Part shown: positions 31,922 through 39,913 of the stretch, piece by piece
How positions within the stretch are numbered: position 1 is the first letter of the stretch
Layout: the number at the start of each line of letters is the position of its first letter
Assembly: GCA_033764775.1 (NCBI GenBank)
Contig: JANRIQ010000003.1
Location: 96,321-160,320, forward strand
DNA: 64,000 nt
Direction of reading: 5' to 3'
Source of the DNA: JAWXCE01 sp033764775
Lineage (GTDB): Bacteria > Pseudomonadota > Alphaproteobacteria > Rhizobiales > Rhodomicrobiaceae
Program-made: the position numbers and the translations under genes
The notes under the pieces: model-generated
Databases searched by the model: none
The model's input: only the letters and a program-made list of their open reading frames with translations
Told to the model about the DNA's origin: nothing

Positions 31922-34573
31922 ATGCAATTGCACGCACCCATCCGGATGACGCCGCCGCCGATTGCGCCGGCAAAAAAGCCGCGCCGCCGCAAGGGCATCA
32001 TGCTGCGGCTGATCGGCTTCGCGTTCACGGCGGGGGTGTTTCTGTTCCTCACCGGCGCGGGCGTCGCGGGCTACATCCTGTGGCAAATCTCGAAGGAGCT
32101 TCCGGCCTACGACAAGCTCGCGACCTACGAACCGTGGGTCATGACGCGCGTCCACGCCAATGACGGCCGCCTCATCGCCGAGTTCGCCGAGGAAAAGCGC
32201 ATCCACATGCCGATCAACGCGATCCCCAAAATGGTGACGAACGCGTTCGTGGCCATCGAGGACAAGCATTTCTACGAGCATGGCGGGCTCGATTTCCAGG
32301 GCATCGCGCGCGCGCTCATCAACAACCTCACCAAGGGCAAGCGCGAGGGCGCCTCCACCATCACCCAGCAGGTCGCCAAGAACTTTCTGCTCACCAACGA
32401 GCAGTCCTACGACCGCAAGATCAAGGAGGCGATCCTCGCCGTCCGCATGGAGCGCGCCTTCACCAAAGAGCACATCCTAGAACTCTATCTGAACCAGATT
32501 TTCTTCGGCTTCGGCTCCTATGGCGTGGCGGCCGCCGCGATGAACTATTTCGGCAAGGAGCTGCGCGATCTGGAGCTTGAGGAGATCGCCTATCTCGCCG
32601 CGCTGCCGAAAGGTCCGAACAACTATCATCCAATCCGCCATCGCGAGCGCGCCATCGGCCGCCGCAACGACGTGATCGAGCGCATGATCCAGGACGGGCA
32701 CATTTCCCGCGCCCAAGGCGAAGAGGCCAAAAAGAAGCCGCTCGTGGTGAAGCAACGCGCCTTCAACGCGCCGCTTGCGGCCGCCGATTACTTCGCTGAG
32801 CAGACGCGCCGAACGCTGATCGACCTTTATGGAGAACAGAAGCTCTATCGCGGCGGCCTGTCGGTCCGCACCACCCTCGACCCCTGGCTGCAGGAGAAGG
32901 CGCGCAACGCCCTGCGCGACGGCCTGCTGCGCTACGACGCGAAACGCGGCTGGCGCGGCCCGGTGACGACTATATCGACCGCGGGCGATTGGGGCGCGGC
33001 GCTCGCTGAAATCCCGGTGCTGTCCGACCTGGCGCCGTGGCGGCTCGGGGTTGTCCTGGAGGCGACAAAGGAGCGCGCCGTCGTCGGTTTGCAGCCGCCG
33101 AAAGGCGAGCAGGGCGCCGTGTCCCCCGAGCGCAAGACCGTGACCGTGCCTTTCTCGGAGATGCGCTGGGCGCGCAACGCGCAGCGCAAGGAGGATCGCC
33201 CCAAACCGGCCAAGGGCGAACTGGGCGCGAGCGACATTCTCTCGGCCGGCCAAGTGATCTACGTGGCGCCCCCGCCGGAGGCCGTGTTCGACGGCTCCGA
33301 CGACCCCAAGAAAGCCGCCGCCGCGCCAGTGGTCGATGAATACGCCAAGCCTTGGCGCCTCGTGCAAATCCCGGAAATCGAGGGCGCAATCGTCGCCATG
33401 GACCCGCACACCGGCCGCGTGCTGGCGCTGGTCGGCGGCTTCAGCTACGCCGAGAGCCAGTTCGACCGCGCGGTGCAAGCGCGCCGCCAGCCGGGATCGA
33501 CTTTCAAGCCTTTCGTTTATGCGGCCGCGCTCGACAACGGCTACACCCCGTCGAGCATCGTGATGGACGCGCCGCTCGTGGTCGACCAGGGCGGCGGCCA
33601 GGGCGAATGGAAGCCCGGCAACTACGACGGCAAGATCGGCGGGCCGACCACGCTTCGTCTCGGGGTAGAGAAATCGCGCAATCTCATGACCGTGCGCCTG
33701 GCGCAAGACCTCGGCATGCCCATTATCGGCGAATATTCGCGGCGCTTCGGCATTTACGACGAGCTGCTCCCAGTGCTCTCCATGGCGCTCGGGGCCGGCG
33801 AGACCACGCTCCTGCGCATGACGGCGGCTTATTCCAGCTTCGTCAACGGCGGCAAGGAGGTCAACGCCACCCTCATCGACCGCATCCAGGATCGCTACGG
33901 CAAAACCCTCTGGCGGCACGACAAGCGCGAATGCGCCGCCTGCGCCGCGGACCGCTGGGACGGGCAGGACGAGCCGGAACTGGGCGACGTGCGCAAACAG
34001 ATCGTCAATCCGCTGACGGCGTATCAGGTCACCTCAATTCTTGAGGGCGCCGTCCGCCGCGGTACGGGCTACGAGGTCAGCAAGGTCGGCAAGCCGCTCG
34101 CCGGCAAGACAGGCACCACGAACGACGAAAAAGACGCCTGGTTCGTGGGCTTCTCGCCCGATCTGGCTGTCGGCGTATTCGTTGGCTTCGACACCCCCGA
34201 ACCCATGGGCAAGGGCGAGACCGGGGGCGGCGTCGCGGCGCCCATCTTCCGCGATTTCATGAAGGTGGCGCTCGCCGACAAACCGGCAATCCCGTTCCGC
34301 GTGCCGCCCGGCGTGAAACTCGTGCGCGTGAACCCGCAGACCGGCATGCGCGCCGAGCCGGGCGAACCGAAAACCATTCTCGAGGCGTTCAAGCCCAACG
34401 AGGAGCCGCCTGACCCGTTTTCGTATGTAGGATATCCCGGCGGCGAGTATGGCTCTGGCGGCTACGGTGGGCCGGCGGCGGCGCCCGCACCCGGCGACCC
34501 CTACGGCGGCTATGGCCGCGCCCCCGGCGGATACGGCCGGCAACCGCAAGCCGGCGCGGGCTCGATCTATTAA
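31922..34573 (+). CDS. mrcA: Penicillin-binding protein 1A, bifunctional
   Basis: An 883-residue inner-membrane peptidoglycan synthase. A basic N-terminus (K-K-P-R-R-R-K) and one membrane helix (about 32-57) precede the glycosyltransferase domain: E-D-K-H-F-Y-E-H-G-G-L-D with the catalytic Glu, S-T-I-T-Q-Q-V-A-K-N and L-E-L-Y-L-N-Q-I-F-F-G. After an OB-like insert comes the transpeptidase: S-T-F-K in R-Q-P-G-S-T-F-K-P-F, S-R-N and K-T-G-T-T. The C-terminus is a Gly/Tyr/Pro-rich tail of about 50 residues, probably disordered. A start at 31946 is possible. It follows the amidase and precedes prfB. Confidence 0.96.
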   Translation: MQLHAPIRMTPPPIAPAKKPRRRKGIMLRLIGFAFTAGVFLFLTGAGVAGYILWQISKELPAYDKLATYEPWVMTRVHANDGRLIAEFAEEKRIHMPINAIPKMVTNAFVAIEDKHFYEHGGLDFQGIARALINNLTKGKREGASTITQQVAKNFLLTNEQSYDRKIKEAILAVRMERAFTKEHILELYLNQIFFGFGSYGVAAAAMNYFGKELRDLELEEIAYLAALPKGPNNYHPIRHRERAIGRRNDVIERMIQDGHISRAQGEEAKKKPLVVKQRAFNAPLAAADYFAEQTRRTLIDLYGEQKLYRGGLSVRTTLDPWLQEKARNALRDGLLRYDAKRGWRGPVTTISTAGDWGAALAEIPVLSDLAPWRLGVVLEATKERAVVGLQPPKGEQGAVSPERKTVTVPFSEMRWARNAQRKEDRPKPAKGELGASDILSAGQVIYVAPPPEAVFDGSDDPKKAAAAPVVDEYAKPWRLVQIPEIEGAIVAMDPHTGRVLALVGGFSYAESQFDRAVQARRQPGSTFKPFVYAAALDNGYTPSSIVMDAPLVVDQGGGQGEWKPGNYDGKIGGPTTLRLGVEKSRNLMTVRLAQDLGMPIIGEYSRRFGIYDELLPVLSMALGAGETTLLRMTAAYSSFVNGGKEVNATLIDRIQDRYGKTLWRHDKRECAACAADRWDGQDEPELGDVRKQIVNPLTAYQVTSILEGAVRRGTGYEVSKVGKPLAGKTGTTNDEKDAWFVGFSPDLAVGVFVGFDTPEPMGKGETGGGVAAPIFRDFMKVALADKPAIPFRVPPGVKLVRVNPQTGMRAEPGEPKTILEAFKPNEEPPDPFSYVGYPGGEYGSGGYGGPAAAPAPGDPYGGYGRAPGGYGRQPQAGAGSIY

Positions 34574-34687
34574 GCCTGTCTGTTGGCCGTCGCCAGCCAG
34601 ATCGCCGGGGCGGCTCAATTTGGGCTTGCGCTCGGCGCGATCCGCGCTATGTGCATGATCTCTCAAAACTCCGAAAGGCGAACGTCC

Positions 34688-35819
34688 ATGCGTGCGGAAG
34701 CGCAAAACCTGGTCGATGAAATCCAGCAGTCTCTCAGCCTGCTCCGGAGGCATCTTTGACTGGGATAAAGCCCTCGCCCGCCTCGACGAACTGAACGCTC
34801 TTTCGGAATCGCCCGATCTGTGGAGCAACGCCGCGCGCGCGCAAAAGCTCATGCGCGAGCGTCAGCACCTGGAAACCTCCATCAACGCTTATAAAGAGCT
34901 GGCCGGCGCGCTCGCCGACCAGATCGGCCTGATCGAGCTTGGCGAGGAGGAGGGCGACGACGCCGTCATCGCGGAGGCTGAGCGCGAGTTGGCCCGCATC
35001 GCCCGCGAGGTGAAGCAGAAAGAGGTCGAAGCCCTTCTTTCAGGCGAGGCGGACGCCAACGACACGTTCTTGGAAATTCACGCCGGCGCGGGCGGCACGG
35101 AGAGCCAGGACTGGGCGTCGATGCTCGCGCGCATGTATATGCGCTGGGGCGAGCAGCGCGGCCTCAAGGTCGAGCTGATCGAGCAGAACGCGGGCGAAGA
35201 GGCGGGCTTGAAATCCGCCACGCTCCAGTTCAAAGGCGGCAACGCCTATGGCTGGCTCAAGACCGAGTCCGGCGTGCACCGGCTCGTGCGCATTTCGCCC
35301 TACGATTCCAACGCGCGACGGCACACCAGCTTCGCCAGCGTATGGGTTTACCCGGTCATCGACGACGCCATCGACATCCAGATCAACGAGAGCGACTGCC
35401 GCATCGACACCTACCGCTCGTCGGGCGCCGGCGGCCAGCACGTCAACACCACCGACTCGGCCGTGCGCATCACGCACAACCCGACCGGCATCGTGGTGCA
35501 GTGCCAGAACGAGCGCTCGCAGCACAAGAACCGGGCGACCGCCTGGGCCATGCTGCGCGCGCGGCTTTATGAGATGGAGCTGAAAAAACGCGAGGAGAAA
35601 GCCGACGCGGTGAACGCCACCAAGACCGACATCGGCTGGGGGCACCAGATCCGCTCTTACGTGCTCCAGCCCTACCAGATGGTGAAGGACCTGCGCACCG
35701 GCGTCGTCTCCACCAACCCTCCCGCCGTGCTCGACGGCGATCTGGACGCGTTCATCCAGGCGGCGCTCGCCCAGCGCGTCAAGGGCGGCGCGGCGGAGGC
35801 CGTCGCCGATTTGGATTAG
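34688..35819 (+). CDS. prfB: Peptide chain release factor 2, programmed +1 frameshift
   Basis: RF2 ends translation at UGA and UAA. The gene is read as 34688-34756 joined to 34758-35819, giving 376 residues. The first 23 codons from the ATG end in C-T-T followed by an in-frame TGA; skipping one base (T at 34757) gives D-W-D-K-A-L-A-R-L-D-E-L, which matches RF2 exactly. Key motifs: S-P-Y-D-S-N-A-R-R-H-T-S-F (the stop-codon-reading tripeptide is S-P-Y where E. coli has S-P-F) and the catalytic S-G-A-G-G-Q-H-V-N. A frame beginning at the GTG at 34692 is an artefact of the frameshift. Confidence 0.96.
34746..34760 (+). promoter_or_regulatory. RF2 +1 recoding site
   Basis: An internal Shine-Dalgarno G-G-A-G-G (34746-34750) lies three bases before the slippery C-T-T-T-G-A-C (34754-34760). 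Spacing and slippery codons match the autoregulatory site of E. coli prfB, where scarce RF2 favours the frameshift. Confidence 0.93.
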
Positions 35820-35845
35820 CGCGGCGACCGTGTTAGCCTTAGACC

Positions 35846-36418
35846 ATGAAGACGGAACCGCTTAAGAGTCCGGCCATGACGGTGGAGGAGTATCTGGACT
35901 GGGCGGTCCGGCAACCACGACGTTATGAGCTTCTCAACGGGGAGCCCATCGCGATGGCGCCCGAGCGCGCCCGCCACAGTTATCTGAAAGGCATGGCGCA
36001 TCGTGCGCTTACCGACGCCATCAAACACGCTAAGCTGCCTTGCATCGCCCTCCCCGACGGTATTACGGTGCGCATCAACGACCACACCGCCTACGAGCCT
36101 GACGCCGCCGTGCTGTGCGGCAAGGCGGTGAAATGGGATAAGATGACGCTCGATGCGCCGATGATCGTCGTTGAGGTCAACTCGCCGTCGTCGGAAGGGC
36201 TGGATGCGGGCAGCAAGCTGACCGATTATTTCAGCGTCGACACGATACACCACTACCTCATCGTTTCGCCCAAGCGGCGCGTCGTAGTCCATTACGCGCG
36301 GGCAGGCGACATCATCGAAACGCGCATCGTCCGCGAGGGCGAGTTGCGGCTCGACCCGCCGGGCCTGACGCTCGCCTTCGACGAGCTGCTGCCTGAGCTG
36401 CCGGGCGACGAAGATTGA
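35846..36418 (+). CDS. Uma2 family endonuclease-like protein (DUF820)
   Basis: A 190-residue protein with a PD-(D/E)xK fold. Motifs: T-V-E-E-Y-L, Y-E-L-L-N-G-E, the acidic Y-E-P-D-A-A-V and I-V-V-E-V-N-S-P-S-S, with K-L-T-D-Y-F downstream. The family is expanded in cyanobacteria and scattered elsewhere; most members are uncharacterised and some sit with mobile DNA. It lies 26 bp after prfB on the same strand, so read-through transcription is possible. A cargo or defence role is not shown. Confidence 0.85.
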   Translation: MKTEPLKSPAMTVEEYLDWAVRQPRRYELLNGEPIAMAPERARHSYLKGMAHRALTDAIKHAKLPCIALPDGITVRINDHTAYEPDAAVLCGKAVKWDKMTLDAPMIVVEVNSPSSEGLDAGSKLTDYFSVDTIHHYLIVSPKRRVVVHYARAGDIIETRIVREGELRLDPPGLTLAFDELLPELPGDED

Positions 36419-36425
36419 GCGTTAG

Positions 36426-37214
36426 CTAGCGCCCTTCGGCGATCGTTGCGACTTCGGCTCGAAAGCCGGCGAACATATCCGCCATGAGCTTGGTCGTCTC
36501 CGGCCCCGCTTTCTCCGGCGTTCCCGCATCGAGCGGCGGCGTCGGATCGTATTCGGCCAGCAGTTGTATCGCCTTGGCGTAATCCCGCCCGCGCCTTTGT
36601 TCGACGATCGCCAGGCCGAAATCGACGCCAGCTGTTACACCCGCGCCGGTGATGCGGTTGCGGTCGATGACATAGCGCCCACCCGCCGCTTCCGCGCCGA
36701 ACAGCGGCAGCAGATCGCGCGTGATCCAGTGCGACGTGGCTCTGTACCCTTGCAGCAACCCCGCGGCGCCGAGTATGAGCGAGCCAGTGCAGACGCTTGT
36801 CACGTATTTTGCTCGTTTGCCGCGATCCTTCACGAACGCCATGATAGCCTCGTCGCGCATAGCGCTCAGCGTGCCCGAGGAACCGCCTGGTACGAACAGG
36901 ATGTCGAGGTCGCGTGGGCATTCCTCCAGCGTGGCGCTCGGCGCGATGGCGAGCTTAGTGTCGCTCATCACCGGCTCGCGCGTCTTGGCGACAAGGTGGA
37001 CCGTCGCGCCCATGAGATTTCCAAACATATATTGCGGTCCAACAAGGTCCAGAGCGGTGAAGCCGGGATACATCAGCATCGCGATCTGCTCCGACCCGAC
37101 CCATTCCTTGGGCGTCATGGACATGTCGTGCGGCGGCGCCTCCGCCGCATGCGCGCGCCCGAACAGGGCCGAGGCGATCATCCCCGCGCTGAAGCTCCGC
37201 CGTGAGATGGTCAT
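36426..37214 (-). CDS. Tat-exported DJ-1/PfpI family protein, isonitrile hydratase-like
   Basis: A 262-residue protein. A twin-arginine signal (R-R-S-F-S-A at 5-10, cleavage near A-H-A-A-E) is followed by a class I glutamine amidotransferase-like fold. The nucleophile elbow is S-V-C142-T143-G-S. D56 lies in A-L-D-L-V-G-P. In isonitrile hydratase (InhA) the corresponding Asp, Cys and Thr form the active site; that Asp-Cys-Thr pattern is family knowledge, and its presence here is seen. Export across the inner membrane is unusual for this family, which is mostly cytoplasmic. Starts 11 bp after the TonB receptor stop on the same strand. Confidence 0.85.
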   Translation of the reverse strand: MTISRRSFSAGMIASALFGRAHAAEAPPHDMSMTPKEWVGSEQIAMLMYPGFTALDLVGPQYMFGNLMGATVHLVAKTREPVMSDTKLAIAPSATLEECPRDLDILFVPGGSSGTLSAMRDEAIMAFVKDRGKRAKYVTSVCTGSLILGAAGLLQGYRATSHWITRDLLPLFGAEAAGGRYVIDRNRITGAGVTAGVDFGLAIVEQRRGRDYAKAIQLLAEYDPTPPLDAGTPEKAGPETTKLMADMFAGFRAEVATIAEGR

Positions 37215-37225
37215 GTTTCGCCCCC

Positions 37226-39358
37226 TCAGTATTTGAATGACACGGAGCCGTAGACGGCGAGGCCATCGGCGGGCGCTACGCGGCCGTTGAAGTAGTCATA
37301 CTGCACGAAGTACTCCTCATCAGTCAGGTTCTTAAAGGCGAGGGAGGCGGCGTAGCGCTCCGTTTCATAGGCGATTTTGGCGTCCACGGTGAAATAGCCG
37401 TCAAGCTCGTACAAATTCGCCGCGTCAACGAACTGTTCGGAGGCAAGATAAATCCCCGCGCCGACGCTCCAGCCTTTCAGCGTTTCGCCGGTGAACGTGT
37501 AGTTCGCCCAGAGGCGCCCCGCGTGCTCCGGCGCCCCGACCAGGCTGTTGCCCGCCTGCGCCGCGCCCGCGTCCTTCACATACTCCGCTTCCGTGTAGGC
37601 ATAACTCGCCAGAAACCGCCAGTTCGGCGACGGTTGCCAGATCAAGTCGGCCTCGAAGCCGCGGCTTTGCTCTTCGCCCTCCGCCACGGAGAACAACCCG
37701 CCCGGCGCTGCGATCGGCGTGTTGATGCGGTCGATCTCGAACACGGCCAACGTGCCCGACAGGCCGTGTGCGAGGTTGAACTTCACGCCCACCTCGCGCT
37801 GCTGCGACTCCTCGGCTTTGGGCGTCCCCTGGAAGTTTACGAACGGGTTGCCCTTCAGCCCTTCCGAATAGCTTGCGAACACGGAGAACCCCGGCATGAT
37901 CTCCAAAAGCGCGCCCGCTCGCGGCAAAAGCCTGCTTTCATCCGTCGTGTCGTCCGTGCCCGCCGTTGCGTCGAAAGACTCGATGGTCACATTCGCCGCG
38001 CGCACGCCGCCAAGCAGATGCAGTCGGTTCCACAGCTCCGTTTGCACTTGCGCATAAACGCCGCGCGTTTCGTAAACGTTCGCCGCGTCTTGAAAACGCT
38101 GCGCGGCCGTTGGGTCGTCGTATGGGAAAAAAATCGGGTTTGTCAGGTCTACGGAGCCAGGCAAAAACGCACCCGCCAGGAATGCGTCGTCGGTCAAACG
38201 GGAATAGTCGAAGCCGAACAGCGCTTTGGTTTTCGCGCCGCCGACGTCGAACTCTGCGAGCAAGCTTGGATTGATCGTGAACTCCTCCACCTGTTGAAAC
38301 AGCTCCACATTTGCGAGCGCCCAGGTGGAGGGAGGGATGAAGGGTGCATTCGCCTGGAAGCTGTCGGCGCCGACGATGGTCTGCACGTTCTCCTCAAACT
38401 CCGTACGGCTGTAGCGCGCCTTTACGCTCGCCGACCACATAGCGTCGAAACGGTGATCGAGGGTGGCGGTGACGCCGTGATAGCGCGAGTATGAGTCCTC
38501 GATGTCCGCCGGCCCGATGAACAGATCGCGGTCGATGTCGAATCCGCCCGTCACCGTGCCCGTGGCGGGCAGGCCCTGATACTCGGGCTGCTCCCAACTG
38601 GACAGCTTGCCTTGGATGGTCAGCGTCGTGTCGGTTTTGTTGGTGAAGACGATCGTCGGATTGAGATTGTAGGTTTCCGTCTCGATCACGTCGATGAAAG
38701 ACTCGGCGTATTTGTATTCGCCGGTGATGCGGAACAGCACGGTTCCGTCGCTGCTTAGCGGCTGGTTGATGTCGAAGTAAGGCTTGAAATAGTTGTGGCT
38801 GCCGAAGGTGACGCCGAACTCGCCGCCTGCGGTCTCGGTGGGCAGCTTCGACACCACGTTCACTGCGCCTCCGACCGGCGCGCCCGCGCCGCCGCCGTAG
38901 AGCAGCGCGCTCGGGCCTTTCAGCACCTCGATGCGCTCCACGTTGACGAGGCTGTCGCGGTCGCCAGGGTTGTAATAAACCGCAAGTCCGTCCAACCATT
39001 GCTCCGCTGCAAAGCCTCGAACGAGAGTAGAGTCATAGGCGGGCGTCTGAAGGGGATAGGCGGCCTGCACGCCGCTCACATTGCGCAGCGCTTCTTCCAC
39101 GCTCAAGGATTTCTGATCCTCGATCACCGCGCGGGGGATCACCTGGATCGACTGCGGGATTCGCTCAATTGGCGTATTTGTTTTGGTTGCGGATGTCGCT
39201 GTCGCGGCTTTATAGCCGTCAACGGAATTCCGGGGGCCGTTCGACGCGCCAGGCGCTAACTCCCCTTCAATGATGATGCCTTCAAGCGCAACCTGCGCAT
39301 ATGCGGGTGGTGCGCCGCTGAACATAGCCAGCGCGATGAAAGTCTTAAGCGGCCTCAC
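37226..39358 (-). CDS. TonB-dependent siderophore-type receptor
   Basis: A 710-residue outer-membrane transporter. I start at the GTG at 39358, where G-G-A-G lies eight bases upstream and a good signal peptide begins (R-P-L-K-T-F-I-A-L-A, cut after A-Y-A). The plug domain follows (about 45-165: I-E-R-I-P-Q-S-I-Q-V-I-P, N-V-S-G-V, R-G-F, I-E-V-L-K-G-P-S-A-L-L-Y-G), then the 22-strand barrel ending in the terminal aromatic F-K-Y. The plug pattern is that of ferric-siderophore receptors such as FhuE/FpvA, but the ligand cannot be read. Gene order DUF2946-receptor-DJ-1 suggests a single operon. An ATG at 39403 is the alternative start. Confidence 0.93.
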   Translation of the reverse strand: MRPLKTFIALAMFSGAPPAYAQVALEGIIIEGELAPGASNGPRNSVDGYKAATATSATKTNTPIERIPQSIQVIPRAVIEDQKSLSVEEALRNVSGVQAAYPLQTPAYDSTLVRGFAAEQWLDGLAVYYNPGDRDSLVNVERIEVLKGPSALLYGGGAGAPVGGAVNVVSKLPTETAGGEFGVTFGSHNYFKPYFDINQPLSSDGTVLFRITGEYKYAESFIDVIETETYNLNPTIVFTNKTDTTLTIQGKLSSWEQPEYQGLPATGTVTGGFDIDRDLFIGPADIEDSYSRYHGVTATLDHRFDAMWSASVKARYSRTEFEENVQTIVGADSFQANAPFIPPSTWALANVELFQQVEEFTINPSLLAEFDVGGAKTKALFGFDYSRLTDDAFLAGAFLPGSVDLTNPIFFPYDDPTAAQRFQDAANVYETRGVYAQVQTELWNRLHLLGGVRAANVTIESFDATAGTDDTTDESRLLPRAGALLEIMPGFSVFASYSEGLKGNPFVNFQGTPKAEESQQREVGVKFNLAHGLSGTLAVFEIDRINTPIAAPGGLFSVAEGEEQSRGFEADLIWQPSPNWRFLASYAYTEAEYVKDAGAAQAGNSLVGAPEHAGRLWANYTFTGETLKGWSVGAGIYLASEQFVDAANLYELDGYFTVDAKIAYETERYAASLAFKNLTDEEYFVQYDYFNGRVAPADGLAVYGSVSFKY

Positions 39359-39414
39359 GAGTGTTCTCCGGTAAGAAACGTTTCCAATGCCGATGGCGCT
39401 CAAGCGCCTTGTGC

Positions 39415-39807
39415 TTAGGCGGCGATGGGTGGGCCTCGAGCCGTACGGCGTGAGGTTCGTTTCGACGGCGGAGGCGTTGGAGGACGCCCCGCGATGTTAT
39501 TCGAACGATCTGCACGCGCAAAAGACGCCGGCGCACAAGCGGTTAAATCCGCGAGACTAGCGGCGCAGAGGCCGCAATCTGCTTTTTCGGCGTCAAGCTG
39601 CGGCGTTCCGCCGGTCTTTACGACCTTTAGGCCGTGAGGCGTGCAGATGACGATTTCGCCAAGAGCCGGCAGATGAGAGGTTTTCGCCGCCTCGAAGGAG
39701 GCTGCATGAAACGCCGCGAACGTGAGATGAAGAACACTAGCGAGCAATGCCGCGATTAAAACGCTGCGCCTGCACCCCAATTGCATTCTACAGCTTGTTG
39801 AACGCAT
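39415..39807 (-). CDS. DUF2946 family protein
   Basis: A 130-residue protein. The ATG at 39807 follows A-A-G-G-T-G-G with good spacing. An N-terminal hydrophobic helix (L-I-A-A-L-L-A-S-V-L-H-L) acts as anchor or signal, followed by the family pattern V-I-C-T-P-H-G, C-G-L-C and the C-terminal R-T-A-R-G-P-P. DUF2946 proteins are often encoded beside TonB receptors and copper-related genes, and the C-T-x-H-G and CxxC elements could bind metal. Function of the family is not established. First gene of the apparent three-gene operon. Confidence 0.72.
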   Translation of the reverse strand: MRSTSCRMQLGCRRSVLIAALLASVLHLTFAAFHAASFEAAKTSHLPALGEIVICTPHGLKVVKTGGTPQLDAEKADCGLCAASLADLTACAPASFARADRSNNIAGRPPTPPPSKRTSRRTARGPPIAA

Positions 39808-39814
39808 GACGCCA

Positions 39815-39838
39815 CCTTGCAAGCAAAATTATGCAAGG
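39815..39838 (-). promoter_or_regulatory. Perfect 7-bp dyad overlapping a promoter-like region and the DUF2946 ribosome site
   Basis: C-C-T-T-G-C-A, ten bases, T-G-C-A-A-G-G: fully symmetric arms at 39815-39821 and 39832-39838. On the minus strand the first arm runs into C-A-T-A-A-T, a -10-like box, with T-T-G-C-T-C 18 bases upstream as a possible -35. The second arm overlaps the A-A-G-G part of the ribosome site. It could be an operator or an mRNA hairpin hiding the ribosome site. Arms share C-C-T-T with CueR-type sites, but the spacing differs. Confidence 0.45.
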
Positions 39839-39913
39839 GCGCCGCACAAACGAGCAATGGCAAAAGCGCCGCAACATTCCGAACTCAGGCGAGCGTGTGC
39901 TTCATGACACGTT

